A DNA stretch of 64,000 bases, from NCBI RefSeq assembly GCF_024623785.1, contig NZ_JANKBZ010000014.1:1-64000 (forward strand). Direction: 5' to 3'. The notes under the pieces were generated by a model, which had not been told where the DNA came from, ran no database searches, and saw only the letters and a list, made by a program, of their open reading frames with translations. A program made the position numbers and the translations under genes. Below are positions 33,039 through 40,995 of this stretch, piece by piece (within the stretch, counting starts at the first letter, position 1; every line of letters begins with the position of its first letter). This DNA comes from Archangium lipolyticum. Lineage in GTDB: Bacteria; Myxococcota; Myxococcia; Myxococcales; Myxococcaceae.

Positions 33039-34310
33039 ATGAGCGAGAACATGCGAACCCTGAATTGGATGATGGTCCTCGGCGCGGCCGTGGGGCCGAT
33101 GTTGGGCTGCGGGACGCCGGATCCGCAGCCGCAGCCGCAACCTCAGCCCCGGACCCAGCTGCGGGTGCCGCTCTACTCGTACATTCCGGATGCGGCGGGA
33201 GATGGCCTCAAGGCCATGTCCGCCCGCATCGAGGCCGACTTCGAGCTTCAGCACCCGGACGTGGATCTGGTGGTGAACCCCTCGTGCTTCAAGGATGACC
33301 TCTACGAGCCCACCCAGCTCGCGAGCTCCCTCCAGGGACAGGGGGAGTGCGCCTACGATCTCGTCGAGACGGACACGATGCTCCTGGGAGAGCTCGTCGC
33401 CACCGGAGCGGTCCGTCCCTGGTCGGCGCTGCCGGAGGGCGTGAACTGGCACCCCGCGGGCGTCAAGGCCTCGACGCTGGAGGGCAAGCTGTACGGCGTG
33501 CCTCACTGGCTGTGCACGCACTACGTCATTTCGCGCGACGAGGCCGTGAGCAACGCCCGCACGGTGGATGAGCTGGTCCAGCTGCTCGCTTCACGCAAGA
33601 CGCCGGAGATGGACGTGGCGGGCAACCTGCTGGGCAGCTGGAACCTGCCCTCGCTCTACCTCGACGCCTGGTCGGATACCCACGGCCCCGAGCAGATCCA
33701 ATCGGCCGTCACCACGGAGCGCTATGACACGCAGGTGATTGCCGGAATGAGGTCCCTCGCCCAGGCCTGCGAGACCCCGGCGGGCAATCCCTGCCTCGAT
33801 GGGACCTTCGACGCCGACGCGAACATCGATCTGCCCGCGACGCTCTTCGCGGAGGGCAAGGCCGACGTGACGCTGGGCTACTCGGAGCGGCTGCACACCA
33901 TCTTGAAGAAGCTGCCCTCGGCGGCGGACCGTCAGCAGCTGCGCATCTCCCCCGCTCCGCTGGGCGCGGGCAGCCAGACCCTGCTGTTCACCGACTCCTT
34001 CTTCCTCGGGGCCCAGTGCACCGGCGAGTGCGAGAAGGCGGCCATGGCGTTCGTGAGCTACATGAGCCAGCCGAGCACGTACGCGTGGATCCTCCTCAGC
34101 GAGGACGCTCCCGCCACCGGGCGCGTGCCGCGCTACCTCATGCCCGCGAACCTGGATGCCTATCAGGCGCCTGGATTGAAGGAGGATCCCCTCTACCAGC
34201 GCATCGACACCACCACGCGCATCGCCTCTCCGTTCCCCAACAGCGGCGTGCTGGGGATCCGCAAGACGATGAGGGATCACCTCGTCCAGGAGCTCACGAA
34301 GGCCCCCTGA
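33039..34310 (+). CDS. Thiaminase I-like lipoprotein (thiamine pyridinylase)
   Basis: A 423-residue exported protein with lipobox GPMLGC (Cys 24) and a Pro-Gln repeat linker, then a periplasmic-binding-protein-like fold. Alignment by eye with Bacillus thiaminase I gives LRVPLYSYIPD, VPHWLCTHYVISR (enzyme: LPQILCTNLLFYR) and TLGYSERLHTIL (enzyme: FIGYSESMMRM). The catalytic Cys (here about 159) and Glu (about 283) are both kept. Thiaminase I replaces the thiazole of thiamine with a nucleophile, destroying the vitamin. Surface attachment suggests salvage or antagonism of prey or competitors. Two extra Cys pairs could form disulfides. No thiamine-biosynthetic gene lies nearby. Confidence 0.8.
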   Translation: MSENMRTLNWMMVLGAAVGPMLGCGTPDPQPQPQPQPRTQLRVPLYSYIPDAAGDGLKAMSARIEADFELQHPDVDLVVNPSCFKDDLYEPTQLASSLQGQGECAYDLVETDTMLLGELVATGAVRPWSALPEGVNWHPAGVKASTLEGKLYGVPHWLCTHYVISRDEAVSNARTVDELVQLLASRKTPEMDVAGNLLGSWNLPSLYLDAWSDTHGPEQIQSAVTTERYDTQVIAGMRSLAQACETPAGNPCLDGTFDADANIDLPATLFAEGKADVTLGYSERLHTILKKLPSAADRQQLRISPAPLGAGSQTLLFTDSFFLGAQCTGECEKAAMAFVSYMSQPSTYAWILLSEDAPATGRVPRYLMPANLDAYQAPGLKEDPLYQRIDTTTRIASPFPNSGVLGIRKTMRDHLVQELTKAP

Positions 34311-34343
34311 GCCGAGCAACCCTGGCGGAGGACTCCCGCGTGC

Positions 34344-35633
34344 TCACGGAGCCGCGGGGGCCTCCCGGGGCTCCGCTTCGTTGGGATGGGGCTCCCGAGC
34401 GGCCTGCTCCAGGTGGTCCACCCGCCGCAGCTCGGGGAAGGACCAGGCCCAGAGCGCCACCACCACCAGCGTGCCCACCGCGCCTGAGACCACCGCCGAC
34501 ACCGCGCCCATGTGCTCGGCGAAGACTCCGGCGCGGAACTCGCCCAGCTCGTTGGAGGCGCCGATGCAGACCATGTTCACGGCGCCCACGCGGCCGCGCA
34601 TGTGATCCGGCGTGGCCACCATCTCCAGCGTGCTGCGCACCACCACGCTCACCATGTCGGCGGCACCCGCGATCGCCAGCGCCACGACGGACAGGGGCAG
34701 CGAGCGGCTCACCCCGAAGACGAGCGTGGCCGCGCCGAAGATGGCCACGGAGATGAACATCTTCCATCCGGCCCGGCCTCCGAGGGGACGGGAGGCGAGG
34801 AACACGGCCACCAGCGCCGCGCCCACCGCGGGCGCGCTGCGCAGCAGCCCCATGCCCCAGGGCCCCGTGTGCAGCACGTCGCGCGCGTAGATGGGCAACA
34901 GGGCCACCGCGCCACCCAACAGCACGGCGAACAGGTCCAGGGTGATGCTGCCCAGCAACAGCCGTTGCCGGCGCACGAAGTGGAACCCGGCCAGCAGCGT
35001 GGAGAAGGAGAACGGCTCGCGGGAGGACTGGCCCGTGCGCACCTTCAGGGACAGCATCCACAACACGGAGAGCGCGCACAGCAGGGCCGAACCGATATAG
35101 GCCCCCTTGGCGCCCCCCCACCCGTAGAGGAGCCCGCCCACGGCGGGACCGGCGATGGTGGCCACCTGCCAGGTGGTGGAGTTGATGGCCACCGCGCGCG
35201 TGAGCGCCTCGGGGGGCACCAGGCGGGGAACGAGCGCCGAGCTCGCGGGCGAGTAGAAGGCCCGCGCGGTGCCGAAGAGTACCAGCACGCCATAGACGAA
35301 CCGCACGTCACTGACATGGCCCAACGTGAAGGAGAGCAGCAGCAGGCTGCACAGCAGCATGACGGATTGGCACACCACGATGATGGCGCGCCGATCCACC
35401 CGGTCCGCGACCTGACCTCCGACGAGGGCGAAGACGAGGAAGGGCAGGAACTGCGCGAGGCCCGTGTAGCCCAGGGCGAGCGCGCTGCCCGTCAACTCGT
35501 ACACCTGCCAGCCGATGGCGACCGATTCGATTTGCACGGCGAGCACCGCGCACAGGCGTGCCAGCTGGTAGAAGCGGAAGTCGCGGTACTGGAAGACGGA
35601 GGGAGGGGCTGAGGGAGCGTCGGGAGAGGCCAT
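34344..35633 (-). CDS. MFS exporter
   Basis: A 429-residue major facilitator with about 12 transmembrane helices and the MFS motif ALVGGQVADRVDRRA after helix 2. The general layout (QIESVAIGWQVYELTGSALAL at the N terminus, TARAFYSPASSALVPRLV in helix 4) matches the EntS/macrolide-efflux-like MFS_3 group. The substrate is unknown. The start at 35633 (MASPDAPSAPPSVFQYRDF) gives the usual cytoplasmic N terminus; an upstream GTG at 35678 is possible. It is divergent from the SDR gene and convergent with the thiaminase-like gene (33-bp gap). Confidence 0.85.
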   Translation of the reverse strand: MASPDAPSAPPSVFQYRDFRFYQLARLCAVLAVQIESVAIGWQVYELTGSALALGYTGLAQFLPFLVFALVGGQVADRVDRRAIIVVCQSVMLLCSLLLLSFTLGHVSDVRFVYGVLVLFGTARAFYSPASSALVPRLVPPEALTRAVAINSTTWQVATIAGPAVGGLLYGWGGAKGAYIGSALLCALSVLWMLSLKVRTGQSSREPFSFSTLLAGFHFVRRQRLLLGSITLDLFAVLLGGAVALLPIYARDVLHTGPWGMGLLRSAPAVGAALVAVFLASRPLGGRAGWKMFISVAIFGAATLVFGVSRSLPLSVVALAIAGAADMVSVVVRSTLEMVATPDHMRGRVGAVNMVCIGASNELGEFRAGVFAEHMGAVSAVVSGAVGTLVVVALWAWSFPELRRVDHLEQAAREPHPNEAEPREAPAAP

Positions 35634-35742
35634 GCGGTCAGGCGGCTCTAACGCAAGCTCCGTGCTCCCGCCAGTCACAGTTGGAGCAAGCAGGCCAGCA
35701 AGCGCCCTTCACCTTTCGACAGAGCCCTGTCAGGCTCCGGCC

Positions 35743-36576
35743 ATGGCTGACTTGATCCTCACTGGAGCCTCGCGCGGCATTGGTCACGCCCTGGCGTTGG
35801 CCCTGGCCGAGCGGCGTGATGATCGGCTCGTGCTCGTCGCCCGCGACCGCGCCCGTCTGGATGCCCTCGTCACCGCCGTCGAGCAGAAGGGCGGCCACGC
35901 CGTCGCGGTGCCGGGAGACCTCTCGTCCCTGGCCGAGGCACGGGCCCTGGGGCAGCGCCTCGTCGAGGTGGTCACCCCTGGCGCGACGCTCATCCACAAT
36001 GCCGGGCTGTGGCCGGCGAAGCGGGTGCTCACACCTGAAGGACTCGAGGCCGCCTTCGTGGTCAACCACCTGGCGCCGCTGGTGATGCAGCGGGCGCTGC
36101 TCGACGCCAGGCGCCTGCGCCGGATCCTGGTGGTGAGCGCCGGCCTGATCCTGAAGGGTCGCTTCGACGCCGCCCGCACGCCCACGGGCGAGGACTTCTC
36201 GGGCATCCGGACCTACTGCACCACGAAGCTCTGCTTCGCGCTGGCCATGCGCGACATCGCCGCCGCCGAGCCAGGGCTCGACGTCGTCGTCCTGCACCCT
36301 GGGGTAGTGCGCACGGACCTCGGGGCGCGCTCGGGCCCCATCGGATGGCTGCTATCACTCGTGAAGCGAGGCTGGGAGACGCCCGAGGTCTGCGCGGCAC
36401 GGCTCGCGAGGATCCTCGAGCGAGAGCGCTGGTCGCCGGCGGGAGAAGCCCGCTGGCTCATCGAGGAGAACGAGCAGCCGTGGCCGGCGGTGGCGGAGGA
36501 CGAAGCAACGAGGAGGGCGGTGCGAGAAACCACCGAGCGACTGCTCGCGAAGCAACCAACGAGTCCCCGGAAATAA
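35743..36576 (+). CDS. Short-chain dehydrogenase/reductase
   Basis: A 277-residue Rossmann oxidoreductase. The NAD(P)-binding motif is LTGASRGIGHALAL at the N terminus, followed by LVARDRARLDAL (Arg favours NADPH), LIHNAGLWP (the NAG motif) and the active-site Tyr-x3-Lys in YCTTKLC, with a Ser in ILVVSAG. The C-terminal region (RILERERWSPAGEARWL) resembles retinol/protochlorophyllide-reductase-like SDRs. The substrate is unknown. No good ribosome-binding site is seen. It is followed by a paired dispersed repeat. Confidence 0.85.
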   Translation: MADLILTGASRGIGHALALALAERRDDRLVLVARDRARLDALVTAVEQKGGHAVAVPGDLSSLAEARALGQRLVEVVTPGATLIHNAGLWPAKRVLTPEGLEAAFVVNHLAPLVMQRALLDARRLRRILVVSAGLILKGRFDAARTPTGEDFSGIRTYCTTKLCFALAMRDIAAAEPGLDVVVLHPGVVRTDLGARSGPIGWLLSLVKRGWETPEVCAARLARILERERWSPAGEARWLIEENEQPWPAVAEDEATRRAVRETTERLLAKQPTSPRK

Positions 36577-36590
36577 CCGGGTTACGCATG

Positions 36591-36678
36591 CTCCCTCTCC
36601 CTTTGGGAGAGGGCGGGGGGTGAGGGTATTCGCGTACTGAAGACCCTCACCCTGACCCTCTCCCAGGGGGAGAGGGGA
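36591..36678. repeat. Dispersed palindromic repeats, copies 3 and 4 as an inverted pair
   Basis: Copy 3: CCCTCTCCC (36593-36601), TTT loop, GGGAGAGGG (36605-36613), arm GGGGTGAGGGT. Copy 4, opposite orientation: ACCCTCACCCT arm, CCCTCTCCC (36656-36664), loop, GGGAGAGGG (36668-36676). The two face each other around a 15-bp centre, making one long imperfect dyad between convergent genes. Together with 14981 and 22523 this gives four copies at three loci. Confidence 0.75.
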
Positions 36679-36692
36679 CATCCACGGCAGAC

Positions 36693-38987
36693 TCAGACCT
36701 GGAGCGCCTTGGAGATCGGCAGTTCCCGGACGCGCGTACCCGTGAGAGCGAAGACCGCGTTGGCGATCGCCGGGGCGACGGGCGGAACACCGGGTTCACC
36801 CACTCCGCCCGGAGCCGCGTCGCTCTGGATGATATCGACGTGAATCTTCCGCGGCGTCTCCGCCATGCGCACCAACCGGACGTCGCGGAAGTTCGACTGC
36901 TGGGGCACGCCGCCCTTCATCGTGATCCCGCCATGGAGCGCCAGGCTCATTCCGAAGATGACCGAGCCCTCCATCTGGGCCCGGACGCGATCCGGATTGA
37001 TCACCGTCCCCGCGTCCGCGACGATCCAGGCCTCATCGACACGGAGCTTGCCGGCGGCGTCACGCACGACCGAGGCGACCACGGCCGTGTAACTCACGAA
37101 GCTGCGATGGGCGGCGAGGCCCAGGGCCCTGCCCTCCTTCTTCCGGTCGTTCCACCGGGAGAGCTGCGTCACGCGCTCGATGACATTGCGCAGGCGCCGG
37201 ACATCGACGGGGTGGGTCTCGAGGGGAGAGCCATAGTTCCTGAGGTTCTTGATCCCCAGCTCCTCGAGCGAGGACACGCGGGGCGGTCCGAGAATCTCCA
37301 GCATCACGTCGCGGGTGTCCTCCCCCCGGGCGTGGGCGATCTCGTCGATGAAGGAGTTGATCGAGAAGGCGTGGAAGATGTTGTAGACGGACCGGAGCCA
37401 GCCGATGCGGACGTGGGCATTGGCCTCGCAGGCCTCGGCGCGGACGTTGGGAACCGCGAGCGCGAGATCCAACACCCCCTGCTGGAGGTCCCCTTCCCCG
37501 GGCTTGTTGACGGGCGCGAAGGTCGAGCCGATGGGCGGGAACGCGGTGCGGTGCCGCCAGGCGACGACCTTGCCGCGCTCGTCGAGGCCCGCGCTCAGCA
37601 GCTGGGTGCTGACGGTGTTGTAGTAGTCGTGCTGGACGTCGTCCTCACGGGTCCACTGCACGCGCACCGGAGTACCGGCCTCCCTGGCGAGCAGCACGAC
37701 CTCGGAGACGAAGTCCGCCTTCGACTTGCGCCCGAAGCCGCCGCCCAGGAAGGTCACGTGGACCTGGACCTTCTCCTCGGGAAGCCCGAGTGCCCGGGCC
37801 GCCTCGGTGCGGGCCGCCTGCGGATTCTGGGTGGGAGCCCAGACCTCGCAGGTGCCATCCTGGACGCGGGCGAGCGCGACGGGCGGCTCCATCGGCACGT
37901 GCGGGAGGTGGGGCACGTGATACTCCGCCTCGATCACACGCGCGGCCTTGGCGAGGGCGGCGTCCGCGTCCCCGACGTTCCGGACGGGCGTGCCGGGCGC
38001 GCGCACGGACGCGGTGAGCTCCTGACGGAACCGCTCCGAGTCGTACTTCGCGTTGTCCCCGTGCTCCCAGGTGATGTCGAGCGCCGCGCGGCCACGCATG
38101 GCGGCCCAGGTGTTCTCCGCGAGGACGGCGATACCGCCCCAGGACTGGAACATGTACGGAGGCTTCGGCGCGGGAAGCTCGATGACGCGCTTCACCCCGG
38201 GGATGGCGAGCGCGCGCGAGGCGTCATACCGCGCCACCCGGCCGCCCACGACGGGGGGCCGCGCGATCACCGCGATGAGCATGCCCGGGAGCCGGAGGTC
38301 GGCGCCGAACGTGGCGCTGCCGTTGACGTACGCGGGCGCGTCCAGCAACGGCAGCGGCCCACCGGTGCGCCGGAGCTCGGCCTTGGGCCGGAGCGGAACC
38401 GCCGCCGGCTTGGGCACGGGCAGCTTGCCCGCCTCGACGGCGAGCTCGCCGAAGCCGAAGGTGCGGTTGCTCCCGCGGTGGATCACCACGTGGTCGCGCG
38501 CCTCGCACTGCTCCGGCGCCACCTTCCAGCGCCTGGCCGCGGCGGCGATCAGCATCACGCGCGCGGTGGCCCCCACGCGCCGCATCTCCTCGTAGATGCT
38601 GCGAACGCTGTTGGAGCCGTCGGTGTTCTGGTCGCCGTAGGCCCGATCACCATCGGCCTGAACGATCTTCACCCGCGCCATGTCCGCGCCCAGCTCATCG
38701 GCGATCAGCACCGGGAGCGAGCTGCGGATACCCTGCCCCATCTCGGACCGGTGGCAGACGATCGTCACCAGCCCGTCGGGAGCCACGTGCACGAAGACGT
38801 TCGGGTTCAGCCCGGGCGAGGTCCTCTCCTCGGCCTGGGAGCTCGTCTTCGGCTTCGGTCCCGCCTGGCCCGTGGGCTCGCTGGTGGGCTTCTGGCCGGT
38901 GAAGAAGGCCAGGGCGAGCCCTCCGGCGGAGACGTTCATCCCGGCGAGGAATGTCCGCCGGGCAATCAACATGGGCTTCTTGCTCAT
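36693..38987 (-). CDS. Molybdenum hydroxylase large subunit (isoquinoline 1-oxidoreductase beta-like)
   Basis: A 764-residue Mo-cofactor subunit of the xanthine-oxidase family. A Tat signal (ARRTFLAG plus hydrophobic segment) directs folded export. The body contains the family segments CHRSEMGQGIRSSLP, QADGDRAYGDQNTDGSNSV, LGGGFGRKSKADF, and the C-terminal QMEGSVIFGMSLAL and GGVGEPGVPPVAPAIANA, with the catalytic Glu in GVGEPGVP. It resembles IorB and related aldehyde or N-heterocycle dehydrogenases. Start 38987 has GAGGA spaced six bases; an upstream ATG overlaps the 2Fe-2S stop (ATGA). Electrons would pass to the 2Fe-2S partner and the diheme c protein. The substrate is unknown. Confidence 0.85.
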   Translation of the reverse strand: MSKKPMLIARRTFLAGMNVSAGGLALAFFTGQKPTSEPTGQAGPKPKTSSQAEERTSPGLNPNVFVHVAPDGLVTIVCHRSEMGQGIRSSLPVLIADELGADMARVKIVQADGDRAYGDQNTDGSNSVRSIYEEMRRVGATARVMLIAAAARRWKVAPEQCEARDHVVIHRGSNRTFGFGELAVEAGKLPVPKPAAVPLRPKAELRRTGGPLPLLDAPAYVNGSATFGADLRLPGMLIAVIARPPVVGGRVARYDASRALAIPGVKRVIELPAPKPPYMFQSWGGIAVLAENTWAAMRGRAALDITWEHGDNAKYDSERFRQELTASVRAPGTPVRNVGDADAALAKAARVIEAEYHVPHLPHVPMEPPVALARVQDGTCEVWAPTQNPQAARTEAARALGLPEEKVQVHVTFLGGGFGRKSKADFVSEVVLLAREAGTPVRVQWTREDDVQHDYYNTVSTQLLSAGLDERGKVVAWRHRTAFPPIGSTFAPVNKPGEGDLQQGVLDLALAVPNVRAEACEANAHVRIGWLRSVYNIFHAFSINSFIDEIAHARGEDTRDVMLEILGPPRVSSLEELGIKNLRNYGSPLETHPVDVRRLRNVIERVTQLSRWNDRKKEGRALGLAAHRSFVSYTAVVASVVRDAAGKLRVDEAWIVADAGTVINPDRVRAQMEGSVIFGMSLALHGGITMKGGVPQQSNFRDVRLVRMAETPRKIHVDIIQSDAAPGGVGEPGVPPVAPAIANAVFALTGTRVRELPISKALQV

Positions 38988-38998
38988 GGATGTCCTCG

Positions 38999-39460
38999 TC
39001 ATTCCTCGGAGATGCCGGCGACCTTCTTCACGGCCGCGCGGATGCGCGTGTACGTGCCACACCGGCACAGGTTGCCCGCGAGCGACTGGTCGATCTCCGC
39101 GTCGGTGGGCTTCGGATTCTTCGCCAGCAGGGCCGCCGCGGTCATGATCTGCCCGGCCTGGCAGAAGCCGCACTGGGGAACGCCCATGTCGACCCAGGCG
39201 CGCTGCAGGGGGTGACTACCATCGGCGGAGAGCCCCTCGATGGTGGTGATGGAGCGCCCGGCCGCGCGGCGGATGGGCGTCACGCACGAGCGCACCACCT
39301 GGCCGTCGAGGTGGAGGGTGCACGCGCCGCAGAGCGCCTGGCCGCAGCCGTACTTCGTCCCGGTGAGGCCCAGCACATCCCGCAGGGCCCAGAGCAGTGG
39401 CATCTCCGGGTCGACATCGAGCTCGTGCTCGACCCCGTTGACGCGAACTCGAATCGTCAT
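38999..39460 (-). CDS. 2Fe-2S subunit of the molybdenum hydroxylase
   Basis: A 153-residue iron-sulfur protein with the plant-ferredoxin cluster [15 protein letters not shown] plus distal Cys (VRSC) and the second cluster CGFCQAGQ with NLCRCGTY, i.e. the two 2Fe-2S sites typical of xanthine-oxidase small subunits such as IorA. The protein carries no signal peptide and is probably exported with the Tat-tagged large subunit. Its start overlaps the stop of the cytochrome gene by four bases and its stop is 12 bp before the start chosen for the large subunit, so the three form one translationally coupled operon. Confidence 0.9.
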   Translation of the reverse strand: MTIRVRVNGVEHELDVDPEMPLLWALRDVLGLTGTKYGCGQALCGACTLHLDGQVVRSCVTPIRRAAGRSITTIEGLSADGSHPLQRAWVDMGVPQCGFCQAGQIMTAAALLAKNPKPTDAEIDQSLAGNLCRCGTYTRIRAAVKKVAGISEE

Positions 39461-40107
39461 GGCCGTGCCTCCTCGGAAGGACACTCGGCGCCCGTGTCGG
39501 CCCAGGCCGCCACGATGGCCCCGAAGAGCTTCTGGGTGCCCGGAGCGGGCTGCCGGTCCGCGCCCGGCGTCCAACCCCAGCCCACCAACTCGTCATGCGC
39601 GTTGTGCTCGACGATCTGCGCCAACGTCTTGCCTCCGTTCCGTTTGGGATCCTTCAGTTGCTCGCATATCGCGCGCGGGGTCTTGCCCACCCACGCCATC
39701 GAGCGCGGAGCGAGGTGCCAGTTCGGCGCACCGGGGACCCGCGCGAGCTCGAGGTTCTTGTCCTGGTGGCAGCTCGTGCACTCCATCCCGACCACGCCGC
39801 GATCCTCGGGGCCGCGCACGACGGGAGGATTGTGAGGCTGCCAGTCGGTGCCGTGATAGGGCGTATCGCCGTCGGGATGGCAGTTGGCGCACCGGGGATG
39901 GAGCAGGACCCGGCTGGCCTCGAGGAACAGGGCACGCGACCGGTCGGCCCGATCCGCGATGACTCCGAACGCCTCTGGGGAACGGAGCTCACCGGGACCC
40001 ACCGGGGGGAGCGCGCCTCGTGCATCGACGGGCTCGGGCTGGCGCCGGCAGGCTCCCGCGGTGAGCAGAACGAAACCAGACGTCACGACGAGAAGGGCAT
40101 TCCGCAT
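39457..40107 (-). CDS. Diheme c-type lipoprotein of the hydroxylase operon
   Basis: A 216-residue exported protein with a lipobox-like signal end LTAGAC (Cys 20) and two heme-binding CxxCH motifs, CANCH (about 73-77) and CTSCH (about 110-114). Histidines elsewhere ([22 protein letters not shown]) could be axial ligands. The C-terminal half ([19 protein letters not shown]) is found with isoquinoline 1-oxidoreductase-like operons. It is the likely electron acceptor from the Mo/2Fe-2S subunits to the respiratory chain. It overlaps the 2Fe-2S gene by ATGA. The start lacks a strong ribosome-binding site. Confidence 0.75.
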   Translation of the reverse strand: MRNALLVVTSGFVLLTAGACRRQPEPVDARGALPPVGPGELRSPEAFGVIADRADRSRALFLEASRVLLHPRCANCHPDGDTPYHGTDWQPHNPPVVRGPEDRGVVGMECTSCHQDKNLELARVPGAPNWHLAPRSMAWVGKTPRAICEQLKDPKRNGGKTLAQIVEHNAHDELVGWGWTPGADRQPAPGTQKLFGAIVAAWADTGAECPSEEARP

Positions 40108-40533
40108 CGGCGGCGAGAATCCAGGAATCAGGACGCACCCGCAACGGCGAAAACACGGAAGGAGCGAAACCCGAACTTCACCCACATTCCGCTTGCAAAA
40201 ACGCGAACAGGTCAGCGGGGCACCTCGAAACGCACCCGCTCGCCGCATCCGGAGGGCTGGATGCCGAGCGGGGGGCAATCGGGGAAGGCGGCCGGCGAGC
40301 AGGCACTCACGGCGAGCACGGGGGGCTTTACGCTGCCGGTGGATCCCCACGGGCGTAATGAGGAAAGGTCCTTTCGGCTTGCTCCCACCCCGTCCAAAAG
40401 GAGACAGGAGCGGGGCTTCAACTGGGGGGCCTACAGGCCGGGGTGTTGGCCAGTGAACCAATGCGTGCCCGCCTCCGCCGACCGGAAGCCGGGCCCATCC
40501 AGCAATCGCGGTAGGGGCAATCGGGAGAAAGCA
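40108..40533. other. Intergenic region with a short Cys-containing reading frame
   Basis: This 426-bp gap between the divergent hydroxylase operon and the receiver operon must hold both promoters, but no good -35/-10 pair stands out. On the minus strand an open frame (40212-40421) encodes VLAVSACSPAAFPDCPPLGI and ends CGERVRFEVPR. It has three or more cysteines and a lipobox-like VSAC, but no ribosome-binding site and no convincing signal-peptide start. It may be a small-peptide gene, a remnant of a longer lipoprotein, or chance. Confidence 0.35.
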
Positions 40534-40995
40534 ATGATGGAACTCAAGCGGGTGCTGCTCGTGGAGGACAGCCCCAACGACGCGGAGCTGACGTTGGAGG
40601 CGTTCGCGGAGACGGGACTGGCCAACGAAGTGGTGTGGGTGCGGGATGGACGGGAAGCGCTCGACTATCTCTTCCAGGAAGGCGCATTCGCCAGCCGGCC
40701 CCACGGGCAGCCTGCCGTGGTCCTGCTGGATTTGAAGATGCCCAAGGTGGATGGGTTGCAGGTGCTCGAGCAGGTCAAGAACAACCCGAACCTCAAGTCG
40801 GTCCCGGTGGTGATGCTCACCAGCAGCCGGGAAGAGGCGGATCTGGCGCGCTCCTACGGTCTGGGCGTCAACGCCTACGTGGTGAAGCCGGTGGGCTTTC
40901 CGGAGTTCGTCAAGGCATTGAAGGAGCTGGGACTGTTCTGGGCGGTGGTGAACGAACCGCCCCCGGGCTCGCTCCGGAGGTCCAACGCATCGTGA
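40534..40995 (+). CDS. Single-domain response regulator
   Basis: A 153-residue stand-alone receiver of the Rcp1 type. The acidic pocket VLLVEDSPNDAEL, acceptor Asp in LLDLKMPKVDG, Thr/Ser in VMLTSSREEAD and Lys in YVVKPVGF are all present. There is no output domain. Rcp1-like regulators usually take phosphate from bacteriophytochrome-type or related kinases. GGGAGAAA precedes the ATG. The stop overlaps the GTG of the downstream kinase by four bases, so the receiver and the two kinases following it form one operon. Confidence 0.88.
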   Translation: MMELKRVLLVEDSPNDAELTLEAFAETGLANEVVWVRDGREALDYLFQEGAFASRPHGQPAVVLLDLKMPKVDGLQVLEQVKNNPNLKSVPVVMLTSSREEADLARSYGLGVNAYVVKPVGFPEFVKALKELGLFWAVVNEPPPGSLRRSNAS

